The notes under the pieces were generated by a model. That model made no database searches. It had not been told where the DNA came from and saw nothing but the letters and a program-made list of their open reading frames with translations. The position numbers were made by a program, and so were the translations under genes. Shown here piece by piece: positions 23,359 to 36,514 of a stretch of DNA of 64,000 nt. Origin of the DNA: Ascidia mentula (Eukaryota > Chordata > Ascidiacea > Phlebobranchia > Ascidiidae); the NCBI GenBank assembly GCA_947561715.1, contig OX387198.1:10416001-10480000 (forward strand). Reading direction: 5' to 3'. Position 1 is the first letter of the stretch, and each line of letters starts with the position of its first letter.

Positions 23359-26300
23359 TTAGTAACGGGTCAGAAACTGAGCAAAAATTATCATGAATAT
23401 CAGTAAAAACAGGTTTGCCGCTACTTGGGTGGCTGGAGCAGAAAAAACGGATCGACTAAATCTAGTTGGGTTGGTGGAAGGAGCAGTCCTGAATTCAATC
23501 AAGCTTCCTCTGGGAAATTTGTGGGTCTTTCCACAAGTGGTGGTTTGCCATTCCGCGTCGACCTTGTATTCAACCGTCATATTCGGATATTCGCATCCTA
23601 TTTTAAGTGTGTCTGAATCTTTGCTGTAACAAAGCACACACCCAGATATAAGATTTTTACGTACCCAACATAAAAAAATGGCATTATATCTCTTTAACGG
23701 GCTGTTAGTTTATTAAGTTATACGGAAGGCCCTGTTCCAAGTTGCCTAAACAGACATCAGGAAATTAAAAGCGCTGTACATATAAACGATATGAGTTTAG
23801 TATTCATTGAAATGTAACACATTGGTTTATTTGAGTCTAGTCATAACGACACTTCCAAATATCTTTACTTCTTTCGGCCCTATCCGACAAACGTCACATT
23901 TATCCGCGTGCCAAAATATTGCGCCCTCTGTAAATTTCCTAAAATCTCTAGATCTGTTAAGAATCTAGTGACGATTAACGGAAAATCAAAATGGGTGCAA
24001 CATCTGTGTTTTCCATGACTTCAAGCACAGGCTCTGTCACGTGTTTTGAGAATTAGTTCTTACTAAAGTCCTGGCGGCGTAAGTCTGTAGGCAATTCCAA
24101 GCTGATCCAGACGAGCAAATTCTTTGGAACTAAGAGCTGCGGCGAAACTCGCCCAGTCATTATCACGGCGTCCCTCGTCGACCTTAGTATCGCCATCCAC
24201 CTCCCAGTCGGCCTGAAAATATAAAAACCCAAAACATCGTATAAGGGATTGGGCATCACTCACGTTTTACCACGTTTTACACCATCCCCACCACAAATAC
24301 GTTGTAGTTCTATCTGTTTCGATTTATGCTTGTGCTTTATCGAACTAACGTATTACACCGATTGGATTTTTAAGTCATTTCTTGCAGATTTTTTTTGGTA
24401 AGCTAAAAATAAACGTCAGTTCAAAATGTAGGCTAATGCTGTATTGTGCGACCAAGAGTAATTTAACGTTCTGGATTAAATCAGGTGTTTTTGTGATATT
24501 TTTATCTGGTTTATGTTTTAGTGTATAGGCTCTGCAATAATTTGCTCCTTTATGACGGCCAACCCCGCAATATACTATCAAAAATCGTAAGCAAATCCAC
24601 CTTATGCCAAGCACGCTCGGCGCAAGCCAACATCCTGGGGTAAACCATATAGTGAAAGTTTTCCTGGCTGAGTATAGTTTCGCTGAACAGTTGACATTGC
24701 ATGCCGATTATGTTTTCCGTTACTTCAAGAGCCGTACAGTCATGTTCTCCACACATTGCTTTCCCTGCAAGGCATAATGTTAAGTAACCACAGAAGTGAT
24801 TTCACAGGGCATGGTGTAGGTTTCTCTTACTATCATAAGGTTCTCCACTTCGTTTAACGTCGGCGTTGGAGTAAACATTGTCAGGCATGTAACCAAACGT
24901 TTTGCTGGCTTCTGTAAACCGCGACGCCCAGTAGAGTCCGCGTTCTTCGGGATCTGGCTCGTAAGGTTGATCGAAATACAAGTGGGTAGCGTGTGACAAA
25001 ACCACCTGGAATTGAATTGTTCCTATGTTGAAGCAGATAATTTGACGTTAATGGTAACCTGACAGAGATGGGTACTGGTGCTAAACATGAAGGTTATTTT
25101 AATGATTAATCACTCACCTCGAATTGGAACTTAATCTTCAAATTACTAAAACCCTTAGCAATTAGTACACAAACATTACACTAACAATGGAATTACAGTA
25201 AAATACGTATCTATGTCCTGCCGGGAAAAATCACGCAGTAAAATATAAACTTTGATTTATAAGCAGGTATTTTTCTGACGTTTCGCTCATTGCTTCAAGC
25301 AGAAAGCAACTTTTCTAACAAGTCCCATTATGCCACACCCCGTTGATCAAAACCCAGTTTCCATCATATAAAGGAAGATACGTACTTTGTATCCAGCATT
25401 TGCCAGTTTGTAGGCACGATTGGCTACGCCCCACTCCCAGATGTTTTGCCATGCGAATGTCAACACATCGTTTTTGGTAATCATGCTTTTGTCGAATGGT
25501 GCGCTGCCACTAAAACGTTTAAAAAAATTTAAAATGTTGAGAAAGCAAAAAAATTCTGGAAAAGTGCACAAAATATCGCTACGAATACGTTACGTCGCCA
25601 AGCCTATTCCACCAACGCCGTAAATTAAAACAACATTATAGTTTTTATGTCAAAATATATCAAACAAAAAAATGCTTGTTAAATTTTTAACAAAGCTGGG
25701 ATAGATATTGCAATGCGTAAAATTACTTTCAATGTATATGCATACTTTAAAGCGCCATCTTCCCAAAGGCCCAGTAGCAGCGTGTTGTCTACTTTCAGAA
25801 CTTCTTTACTAGCAGTCCTCACAAAATGTTCTAATAAATCTCCCTCTCTGCAATGACAAAAAACATATAAATTTCCGACCACTGCGTATTTGATAAATAT
25901 TTAGATCTACCTCTCGGGAAATCCTGCGGTGTTTAAAAGTTCGTCGCACATTGGCGAGTTTGCCCAGGCCTCGGCAACTTCATCTCCACCCAAGTGGAAG
26001 ACTGTCAGAGGTTGAATGTCCTTGTGTAATTCGACAAGGTCACTTACCACATTTCGTACAAACCTTAAATGAAGAAACAGGCTGCCAGTCAAGAGTATCA
26101 CATATCAAGCAACGTTTTACTGCCAGTCGATCATGGTATAATTAAATAAAGTGCTTAGATTTATTGGGCTAAAAAAACACAAAAAAACATAGGACTGTTT
26201 GGGGTTGGTAGCATTTACGATGACAAATATCAAAATTGCGCTGACTTTGCAAAGAAATTACAAAAAAGCATGCACAACTTTAGGCATTCGTGCCCCGCAT

Positions 26301-29300
26301 AACAAGCCCACGTAAGTAAGAACAGATTGCAACGCTTACGTGTAAGTCCCTGGGACGCAAGGGCTAACTGCATTGTCGGTGAACAGTTGTACGGATTCGT
26401 AGTTTGGCATATCACCAGGATCTGTTAAGCTCTCATTGCTTGGGTGGTTACTGCCAGAAAATCGAAACAAAAAGAGCTGTTTGATTAATAGGTAATGTCA
26501 GCCTATATAAAAACACTAAAAGATCTCGTTCGGCTTTACACAAGTAAAGAAAGACAAACACAGTTAAACAATATATCAAGTAGCGTTTCCACAACTTACG
26601 CTGCTTCGTGCGATTTGATAGCCGCGTGTGCGTGACCTGGAAGGTCTATTTCTGGGATCACACGAATGTGGAGTTTTTTTGCCTCGGTTAAAATGTCTTT
26701 GTAATCCTTCTCGGTATAGAATCCACTGCCACTAGTGTTGCTAGAGGGTCCCGAGCCGAGTTGCGGAATTATGCTTTTTGTTTCGCTGAGGTCGTGTGCT
26801 CTGGACGTAAGGTAACAAGGTAAATAGTGCAAAAGAGCCATAATATTGGAGAGCTGCAGACAGGGTGTACAAGCACTGTTTCGACCTGTGAGGTCTCATC
26901 AGTGCAGCTGTTGACTGTGGCACTGTGCTAAAGGTATATAGTATACTATAGAGCGAATCAAATCAGTGACACCTTTTGCTTCCAATGTTTGTCAGCTCTG
27001 GGTAAGTCTTCATCTGCACTCTCCAGCCTTCGTCGTCCGTGAGATGGAAGTGAAAGTTGTTCAATTTGTACATCGCCATAGTCTGTCCAGAATAACAGTT
27101 AGGTAAAAGAAAAGTCACTGTGAAGCCAATAATACACACGTAACAACAAATATTTTTTTAACGTGTATATGGTTCTAAACAATTGGTGGAGTACCTTTAA
27201 TAAATTTAAAACGTCATCTTTCGCTACGAAATTTCTTCCAACATCCAAATGCATTCCGCGGTAAGCGAAGCGTGGAGCATCCTGACGGTACAAAATTCGA
27301 AATGTTTATCAACGAAAATGTCACTTTTCGCACAAAGTACTATAAATGCTTTACTGAGGAAAATATGGTATTTACCAACAAAAATAATTGCGATGTTGAA
27401 AAAATCCAAATTGGAAATAACAGAGTTTAGTTAGACAACAAAAGACAAAGTGTTTCTGTTAAGGAGCACGCATACCTTCACAGTTCCCTGTGGCACAGAC
27501 CACGAGTTCCCAGATTCTTTAGCAAGAGATTTGAGACTTTCAATTCCGTAAAAGGCACCTGCAGCGGTTGGTGCAGTGATAGTTATCGCAGCACTGGAAG
27601 CAAACAGGGAAAGAAACTGTATTTGGTTGTACATGAAGTATACAAACAAACACATGATATTTTGTGTCCAACCTTCCAACGACTAGCTGATAGGCCTCCT
27701 CTTGATAATGGGAAGACGGAATGCTGTCAACACTTCCTGTGGTCAGATTTATATTTGAAGTTGCACTGTCGCCACCCGTCAACCCAAAATAATCTGTGAA
27801 CGCAAAAATCGGATAGTGCCATGCTTGTTTCTGGTACTAAAGTATAACAAAACCTTCATCGCAGTACGTGATACGCACAAGGTATACTGGTGCCATTTTA
27901 CTTTTAAATAAAACAACTTGGGAGCTGTGCGCTAAAAACTATTGAACATAAGTTTTACTCAACGTTGGAAACTTCGTTCAACAAACTATAGTTTAACAAC
28001 CAAACTATAGTTTAACAAAAGATTAATAAAAATAAAATATTTCTGTAAAATAGTTAAGCAACGTTTTTACCTTGAAGATATTGGCATTCGGCGTTGTATG
28101 TGCCACAGCTTACACCCCAGTTGGAGGTAAGCATAGTGGAAGATGAGGCATTCAAACTGGATTGGTGGGGAGTCGGGATTATTGGTTTCGGTACGGCGTT
28201 CGCCTTCGACTTCAAATGCCTAAAAAAAAAAGACTTGTAAGTTATATTTTATTGCCAGGAGAGCTTTTTAGTAATGATAATGTGCTTGGCAGCATCAGTA
28301 AAGAATTGAATTACATAAAAAGACTTTTCTTTCGTCATTTAGTGAGTAAAAATTCTACCCAAAAATCTAGACTTAAATGCATTCAATTGTATTCAGTTTT
28401 GGCAAGTTAACTTGCGGTATTTAGCCAAAGCTTACAGCTTTGTAACCATGCAATTAAATCTCGCGAAACGAATAATACTTACCTCGAAAATCGATCCATT
28501 GGTGTGAACGGTTGATACATGTCATCCTTATAGCGCTTGTATTGTTTTGGCTCCGAAAACGGGGCTACAAATGAGTCTGAGTACACGTTTACAGTTGATT
28601 GCAAAACGCGCGGTTGGGCTCCATTACTGGTGACATACCAACGAGGCATGATGTCAGTTCGGGAAACCATCCAAAACTGGACGACAAGCTCAATCACGTG
28701 ATTTTGCCCTGTCTGTAGTCCTGCATGTAATATGTACAATAGAAAAGCGGGTTTGCCTGAAACTAATGGATTTAGTGCCAGAGTGTGGCGAAAATATTTT
28801 TTTAAGTTGTTCAAATTTTAGGACATCTGAGGAATCAGAGTTGGATGTGTCAGTAATATCTGGAAAAAGATATGTCCAAAGAAAATGTTTACCACCTTGT
28901 GGTTCCGTTCAATTGAATTGTAGAGTTAGGTGCATATCATTAATTATGATAGATCCGTTTTCATCACTGCGAAACAAATGCCAATGAATGATCGTGGGGC
29001 TTACCCGAGAATCCATTCCCACTTGGTGCGAACCTGAACAGAATTCCGTTGACGTGTGTGAAGTTGAACCCATTAACCACAACCCCGTCTGGATTGATTT
29101 GATTAGGCTCGACTTTGTAAAAGCTGTAGAAGTAGACCTCCCAGTCGTTCTAAATGCCAAATTGCAAGAATGAAGGAATTACAGTTTTTTGAAATGCCTG
29201 CAAAAAAGTACACTTTGGGAACAGCGTTTTCTGCTATAGAATTATAAATTTTTTCACCTAAACAATGTTAACAAAATATATCGAGTAATTTTGGGAGCTA

Positions 29301-29763
29301 TAGTGCGCCACTCGGTATAGAGAAATAATTTTGTGAATCCAATGACGTTAGGTACTACGAAGCACACAAATTTATTTGTATTTGTAAAACTGTATACACC
29401 TTTGTTCAATCAGAGTAGTTTTGAGTATGCATCGTTGCAACAATAATCACATTGAAGTATAAAGTGTACACCCTACAGTTTTTTATTGAAAAATGGAAGA
29501 ATCTTTACTAACCGGCGGAATATTTTGGTTTCCGTTGTTGGTCAGTGTAATGCTTACATCTGTATTTTCATTGTTTCCGTTGAGGTTATTTACCACCTTA
29601 AAACGAACACCAAGGTTTTTGCCAATGTTGTCAACCTCATCCTGACTTAAGGAATGTACCAGCGAACCTTTAATTGTGTAAACAATTGTCATGGTGGTGT
29701 GGTGCAAAAACAGTTTGCCAACTTACCGCATAGGAGCAGCGCAGAAAGGTACTGGACAAACAT
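23359..29763 (-). CDS. chitobiase-type GH20 beta-N-acetylhexosaminidase, membrane-anchored
   Basis: Removes terminal N-acetylglucosamine/galactosamine, e.g. from chitobiose. Start MFVQYLSALLLC (signal peptide) at 29763; exon 1 ends 29727, exon 2 starts 29667, the last exon is 23623-23359, with about 15 exons in all. Domain order: N-terminal carbohydrate-binding CHB_HEX-like domain (about 29.7-28.5 kb; VVQFWMVSRTDIMPRWYVTS), GH20 beta domain (SSHYQEEAYQLVVGR), then the catalytic barrel with YRGMHLDVGRNFVAKDDVL, VIPEIDLPGHAHAAIKSHEA and the catalytic Asp-Glu in FHLGGDEVAEAW (25979-26002). C-terminal barrel parts include TFAWQNIWEWG, FDQPYEPDPEERG and YPRMLACAERAWHK. After YRLTPPGL a splice adds the small chitobiase C-terminal domain and a hydrophobic tail (VAANLFLLIFMIIFAQFL), suggesting a GPI or membrane anchor. 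The architecture is that of bacterial and invertebrate chitobiases rather than lysosomal HEXA/HEXB. Confidence 0.92.
26825..26950. repeat. MITE-like repeat copy in GH20 intron
   Basis: The stretch GAGCTGCAGACAG ... CACTGTTTCGACCT..AGGTCTCATCAGTGCAGCTG matches, in reverse complement, the palindromic element at 47896-48035. It lies in the intron between the exon ending TNIGSKR (about 26972) and the exon beginning at about 26808. No coding capacity. Confidence 0.65.
27972..28018. repeat. tandem palindromic short repeat
   Basis: The self-complementary word AAACTATAGTTT occurs twice in direct tandem (spacing about 19 bases), with AACAAACTATAGTTTAAC flanks, in an intron of the GH20 gene. Probably a simple-sequence feature. 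Confidence 0.5.
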
Positions 29764-30935
29764 AATATCTTCCAGACTTGTTATCACACAATTTGATATA
29801 TCTTTGGTATAAAATCTGCCTAATCTAAAAGCATGCCAAAGTGTTAGTAGGCAATTTAACCTGTCTAAAAACTGTCAAGATAATTCCAACCAAGCGTGAA
29901 ATTTCCACAAGCAAAATGCACGATCGTCGCTAACAAGGCTTTTTGAAACAAATATTTACATTTCACTTTACGCAACTATAACTACGAGTTTGCAAACTGT
30001 CTCGAAGCCATACAAGTTGCAACGCTTATGGAGCCACTGCAAAGACTTCACGGAAAAACTATTAAGTGGACTGCACTGATAGCATAGGCGTGTGTGCGAT
30101 TGTGCTTGGGACCACATTTCTGAAAAAGATTTATTCATTGCAAGTAATTTTTTGTGATTGAACAACAAGTACTATCTCGGTAACAGCGCGGTAGCACCAT
30201 TCTAACAGCAGCAAACAATGTCCGCAAAAACACCACTGAATCACTGCTTAAGAATTACACGTTTTATTGAAGGCTCAGCAATAAAGAAGCAGTTGCAAGT
30301 TTACCGCACTCGCCTTTTGTTTGCTCGACCTCTGCTGCGCAAATTCCGAAACCAGTCGTTGGTCGTAATTTGTCGACAGAAACTGCTGTGGGCTTTATTA
30401 AGGTGCTTAGATAGTCTGTTACCCGAGTACGGTGAAATTTTCCAATCGCTACTTTGGTATTTGGGCATTGTAATCCCGGGTTGATGGGCACGGAAACTTT
30501 TTAGTGCCAGTTGTGTGCCACACGAAAACAGTTGAAGTGTTTGATAATAAAGATCGCAACAGCGCCAGTTTGAACAAAAGCCGGCAATCAGACGTACTAT
30601 TTATACCGTTTGATTTGTTTGCTTCCAATACTGTTGCCTTGTTCTATGTAACTATGTAGTCAAATAACTTTTTCAATGCTGCATACAGCGACAAAAGAAA
30701 AAGAGAAAATTCATGTATTGAACGTCGACAATAGGTACATATGAAATTGCACTTTTTGTAAAGATTTATGGATTTTATAATACACATTGTGGCTCAGCAA
30801 ATATTCTGTGAGCAAATGAATAGATTTGTGTTTTAGTTCTTCGATGTAATGGCACTTGACGTCACAATTTCAATGACGTTATGTACGTTATATGCGATTG
30901 AATGAAGTGAAAAAAACAAGACTGAAAACCTATTG
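29764..30935. other. intergenic between GH20 and PLBD2 genes
   Basis: About 1.2 kb that should contain the GH20 promoter and the PLBD2 3' UTR. An 88-codon plus-strand frame at 30218-30484 lacks any recognised domain or splice context and is not called. Confidence 0.5.
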
Positions 30936-33900
30936 TCATTCCCATGTCATGTGGACGGGATAGAAATCATAGCGGTCTGGCATTCCGCGGTGTGAGAGGT
31001 TTGCGAAGGGAGATGCACTCCAAACAAACACAGGCTGTTGGTCGTGTGTCGGACCACACTCTGCCACCATTTCGTAGTTTCTGTACCACAGTATAAACAA
31101 TATTATTAAAGACCTGACATATGTTGCATCATTATACTGTCGAGTTTAAAATTTTAGACGTCAGTGTGATGGCAGCAACAGAATAAATATTGTGTTACAA
31201 ATGACGGGATGCACCTTTAAAACAAGCAGGATTGACAATGATGTTCATATAATGGGTTTGTAGAAGGGTAGCAACCGAATAATAGTGGGAAATTTTGTAC
31301 AAAACAATAAGAAAGCGGGCCATATGTGAACACAATATTAATGGCCTGATTGGGGATTATAAATGTCAGTTTGTTTATACCTACTTAATAATTGCTTGTG
31401 GCAACTACATAAATCGTAGCAATGCGATAGGTAGGTACGCACCAGGCTTTTCTCAAACGTTTTTGTCCATGAAACCCTGTAGGGTTATTTGAAATTGACA
31501 AGGAACCCCAAAATCGTCCAGTAAACCGATCACAATAATTGTAGTATATTCCGGAAACTCGAAAGGTTATCAAAAATGTTAATTTCGCCAATACTATTTT
31601 TTCTTTTGGGCGTTTTTACGTTTGTCGCCCAAAGGCTTCGAACAAATTCACCATATAGGTGGAAAATGAAACAAAAGTATACACCGCGAAGGTGCTGGGA
31701 ACGGCGCAACGACAAAAATATATCACCTCATCATATCGCTGGTTGTAACTTTTACGTCAGTAGCTCCGTGATTCCGGAAACCGAGTGCTGCGATTGGATA
31801 TTTTCCCTCAGGAATGTTGAGATCAGAACGAGCTGCGATTGTGTTCTCTCCGCTATAGGGGGGTGTACAGTTGCAAGCGGACAACGGGTCGTGTTTAAAG
31901 TCGTTGTATCTGTAATAGAAGGGATATACATTTTTGCGTAGTAATTGGTTGCATTTCTAATGTATAACAGCATTTTAGCTTTGGCTTTCATCTTCAAAGT
32001 TATTAACTCCAAATATTTTGCACCCTGGTTGCATATTTTTTTCCCAATTTGGAATATTTGGGCATGCGAAAACGACGCTTGTCTAAAACTAAAAGCAAAC
32101 TAATTCAAAAGGGTCTTAAGTTTTCCCGATGTTGACATAGTTACAAGATGTAACGATCGTAATCAACCTGCTTTTATGTCTCTGTGTCAATACCGTTACA
32201 AAGTACAGGAGAACTCCCATTGCTGAAGAAAATCTACAATGGAGCAAAGGCTAATTGGACACTGTGATAGCTGATCGTTAAACTTAGCCTTTTCAACTCC
32301 CAAATCCGCAATGTAAAAAGCAAATGTTTTTCCGTCAAGTGACGGAATTTACCCGTTTGAATTAACCGACTTTATTGCATCGTAACAGAAAACCTCTACG
32401 GAAACGGTCTATTTGGCAAACAGATAAACTTTGTGACTTGGTTCTAAATTCCAAGTTAATGATCCATTTAGTCGTTATCGAAGGATAACAATGTACAAAT
32501 AAAAAACGCTGTGCAACCGTGCGCTTCACCTCATGAGCTTAATCATGTGATCAAGATCGGCGACCTTTGATTGGTCGCGCGCGAAGATCAGCGCCCGCGG
32601 GGTCTTGTCATAGGAAAACCAGTCGCCGAACTTCTTTTCCTGCTTCTCGAATCCCCCAGTTTTAAAAATTGATTTGAAATATCTGCATGGTTTAAAACAA
32701 CTTTAGGTAAATAGTTTGGGCAACTGAAAACCAGAATTCAATGATCACAAAAAGTCTAGGTGAGCCACAATAGTTGTCCAAAGGCAAAATTGGGAATGCA
32801 AATTGTAAATCTTTGACCCACATGGAATATTGATAGAACGGTTCAATGGCTTCGCAGCCAAGCTGGATCAGCTCACCAGTGTACTTTGGCCACAATATAC
32901 CCAGTGAAGCCACTGAGCTCATGTAGCTCAGTTGGTACAGCGTTGGGCCTGGTTAGCCCAGGGTCGTGTGTTCAAACCTCACCGGGGGCTTGATTTTTCA
33001 GATCTCACTTCGACTTGTCGGGAAAAGTGGCTGGTCCAGCTTGGCTGCAATGCCTTGGCTGCGAAGCCTGTGAACCTTATGATCAGAATATTAGAGCTGT
33101 GATCGCCAAATATAAAGGGCCTGCGCAGTGGGGCGTGCCTTGCTATTCGAAAGCATGGTAATACTTCTGCGTTGATAGAACGAATATTAATAACATAAAT
33201 TTAAGTCTCCCGATATGTAAAGATATATCAACACTTGACGACACTAGTTCTTGTGCATACGAACGTTGTGATTTTCAACACGAAATAGTGTTTTGTTTAA
33301 AAAAAGTTTGGAAACACTAAATAGTTACATAAAACACAGTAACTTACGGTGAGTTGTAACTTGGCCAGTACATCTGGTTCAGGAATACGTCGGTAACATC
33401 GTTGTACTCGATTGTCCCACTGTTAAAATTACGTCTTTAGAAACTTTTAGTTGTATAAAAACATAAAAACTCACGGAATTTGTTCCAGCAAGTACAACAA
33501 ACCGCCCGCTGTAGGTTTCTGGCCGCGTACGAACTTGTTGTAATCCACAACCATCCATTGGTTGTTGTAGCTGTAAGAAAGTATGGATTAGCCCAACTGA
33601 TGCCGTAAGAGCTTATTTTAGAAATCTGTAACCCTAGCTAGCTTTTAATTATATCCACTGAGCACTTTTTCAAGTCAACAAACAGATTTTTAAATCCACG
33701 CAAGTTTTACGAACAACAGAATATAAACATTAACAAATTGTATGCAAGTAGTTTAAGACTATAAATAAACCCAACTTTCCAAAACAATTAAGCCTTACGT
33801 TCCACTATTGTATTGGGAAAATATTTCACACCACTCCCGACCGTCATTGGCCATCCGATTTGCTGCCATGTTTCGAAATCCCTCCAAAACAGAATTTTGT

Positions 33901-35856
33901 GGGGTTACATATTTCCAAAGATCACTGTTGCTATTTCCAATAGTAGTTTCAATTGTCACCTGTTGTATTACATATTTTATTGCACAATTGCTATGTTATA
34001 CTTTCACCAAGGATCTTATAAGTGTTTACCAGTCCAGAAGAAAGAATGTAAAAATCATCGGCAGAGTAAATTCTTCCAGGGCCCGAAGAAAATGAGCTGG
34101 TATGTCCTGGCAATGGATTCCCTGAACAAAAAAAGGACAACATCATGTTAAAAGAGTTGTATTGAATACAGTGGCATTATATCAACTAATTCTTAGCAAA
34201 GGGTTAAGTCTGTACCTTGTGCATCCTTAAAATTAAGCGTGTATTTCTTCATAATCCTTAACATGGAAGTGTACGCATCCCAAGTGTCATGTGCAGAGAA
34301 GAGATCTGCATAGCCTGGAAGCATCTTGATGAGAGCAGAACAGGAACCAGAACCCAATACATGACTTGAGGAACCGGTCAGAGCTGTTTGGAGATCCTCT
34401 AAGTCCCCATCAATGTTGAGTAGGCTTTAAAGAGATTTTAATATGCTTCATGTAGATGATTATAGTGCATGGATAATAAATGCAGCCTAAAGATGAATTT
34501 GTCTGATGTTTTACTCAATAGATAGGGTTATTTTCATATAGATAGAGTTCTATCTTGGGAGTCTGGTAAATTAGCAAAGAGCAAACATATCTGTTTAATG
34601 TTAACATTGGGTTAATTAAAATATGCTGGTAAGGTGTAGGTAGCTTTCATACTGGCTCACTTATGTATATAGTTTTGAGCATACAGGTTTACAATGCAAA
34701 TCTGCCGCCAATAAACAACTTACAGCATTCCAAAGGGCTTTAGTCTAATACTTAGATCAACTTTCTGTCGGTGATAACCATCCTCAAGTCCTTGTATTTG
34801 CAATAGCATTAAATGAATCTACAAATCAAAAAATGCAGCATTGGTTCAGATCAGGTTCTCAACCGGGAAGCTGAGACACCCTGGGGTTTCAATGGTAACC
34901 TTCAGGGTTGGTGCGAGCTTTTCTTTGTATTCCATATTTTACCGGTTAATTGGTTGTGTAACACTGTATCGCATGCAAGCAAGAAAAGACAGAAGGCCTT
35001 TTGCTATTCATTGGATGGCTGTAATTGGGTGCCACAATATTTTTAGATTTCAAGTTGTAACTGCCATACCTGCTCCCAGTAGGGGCTCTTGGTTACTTTA
35101 ATCATTGATAACATGTATTCAAGATTTGCTTGCAAGTACTTTTCCAATCTGGTGCAGTAAGTGGTTTGTTTTTGGCAGAAATCTACAAAATAAAGCTTGT
35201 TGCATATGTTTTGCCTAAATAAACAGCTTCAAGTTTTGCCATACACTGGTGAAAACTTCATCGGGACAAACCATATTAAAATCACAACACACATCACAAA
35301 GTTAACAGTCAAATTAAGTGCAACTACCTTTAAGTTCATTTTCAATTCTATCAGCAATCATATCTCGAGTCATATATCCTTCCGAATATCCAGCGGCATA
35401 AGCTTGCATGGTGTTGTTGAACAAACTGTTCGTTTTTACCTCAAGTTGGGACCACCTATAAAAATCATCAATTCATAGGAAGGAACTAATGATTGAAGTA
35501 CAAGTATGTTATTTTAGCATAGTTTACTATATCCACTGATGTATTTTATTTTGTGCATATTTTTATGGTTATATTTCAAAAACAGTTTGTTAACAACTGT
35601 TGGTTGTCAACATAAAAAAATTGCTCATTTACCCAGTGGTTTGTATTGTGTTGGAAAACTTCATAACTGACACTGCCTTTTCATTTTCTTGGGTGGAGAG
35701 AATTCGGAGAACTGCTTCATTGTTCTTTTCAACAAAGAGGCCATATTCATTCGCAGAGTGTGTGTGTGGCTTGTGCATGTGCTTCATATATTCAAAATTA
35801 GCAGTTGCCCCAAGATGGACAAGCAAAGCAAGAACAAGGGCAAAAATATAACCCAT
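30936..35856 (-). CDS. PLBD2: phospholipase B-like 2 (PLBD2) lysosomal Ntn-hydrolase
   Basis: Lysosomal glycoprotein of the PLBD family, an N-terminal-nucleophile hydrolase fold. Twelve exons from 35856 (signal peptide GYIFALVLALLVHLGATA) to the stop at 30936-30938. Visible landmarks: WSQLEVKTNSLFNNTMQAYA, GYSEGYMTRDMI, the autoproteolysis site GSGSCSALIKMLPG with the nucleophile Cys after Ser (exon about 34432-34220), SAHDTWDAYTSMLRIMKKY, GRIYSADDFYILSSGLVTIE, TTIGNSNSDLWKYVTPQNSV, FSQYNSGTYNNQWMVVDYNK, the KFGDWFSYDKTPRALIFARD block, YNDFKHDPLSACNC, GENTIAARSDLN and the C-terminal SPFANLSHRGMPDRYDF ending VHMTWE. The order and ending match vertebrate PLBD2 more closely than PLBD1. Final exons are 32684-32532, 31911-31763 (approximate) and 31080-30936. 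Exon phases agree at every junction checked. The enzymatic substrate of the family is not firmly established. Confidence 0.94.
32917..32991 (+). repeat. tRNA-like sequence (pseudo-tRNA or tRNA-derived SINE head)
   Basis: In the large PLBD2 intron, on the opposite strand. TAGCTCAGTTGGTACAGCG is a good A box, TGTGTTCAAACCTC a B box, and TGGGC/GCCCA forms a perfect anticodon stem around CTGGTTA (anticodon GGT). The D stem and T stem each carry a mismatch, one base is extra before the anticodon stem, and the acceptor pairing GCTCATG/CGGGGGC needs wobbles and has one mismatch. It is therefore more likely a tRNA pseudogene or SINE head than a working tRNA. Confidence 0.55.
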
Positions 35857-36514
35857 ATTGAACAGTTTTCCTACGAAGCAAAACCAACCAATATTTTACC
35901 GTTTTAATGTAAAATTGGAAAATCTGTGGTGAGCCGTCTGAATTGCTATCTTACGACACTATACAACTACAGAGATTTGCCTAAGCGAAGGAAACAGGAT
36001 ATAACTTCGTTTATCTCAAAAAGCGTGCAGGCTGTCAGTAACGTTGGGAGAAAAGCCACCTCTATTCAAAACAAATATGCAATCTGTTAAGCGCTCAGTA
36101 CAGTAACTTTACCAATAGTGTATGGCAAGAGCACAGGGTTAAAAACAGAAGCGTTAATAAAGTAGCAGAATTAGTTTACAACGATTGTCTCATATTTTGT
36201 TGTAGGTTTTAGTGTAATATTCCCCGTTTTCAATCAAAGAACTCAGGGTGGTTTTCCTTTAAAGACCACCTCCGCATCAATATGACCTCATAATAAAGTG
36301 TGTCCTGTAGGCAGAAATGCTTCTGCTTGAGCTAGCACCTGATTACAACAGCAAGGTATCCACATGCCTCCTGCCTGCAATTGATTGCTGATAACTTGTA
36401 GAAAACAACCGTTTGCTCAGGACAGAACATTTACCAAGCAGTTGGGAGTATGCTGTTGACGCTGCTTGTTGTACTTAATTCGAAGTACAGGATACTTTTG
36501 TTTTTGCTAAAATA
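35857..36514. other. divergent promoter between PLBD2 and CACHD1-like genes
   Basis: 658 bases between two start codons on opposite strands; no ORF supported. A shared or back-to-back promoter is implied by the layout. Confidence 0.55.

Noticed and set aside
30218-30484. 88-codon plus-strand frame between GH20 and PLBD2
   Set aside because: No recognisable similarity and no splice or UTR context; likely chance.
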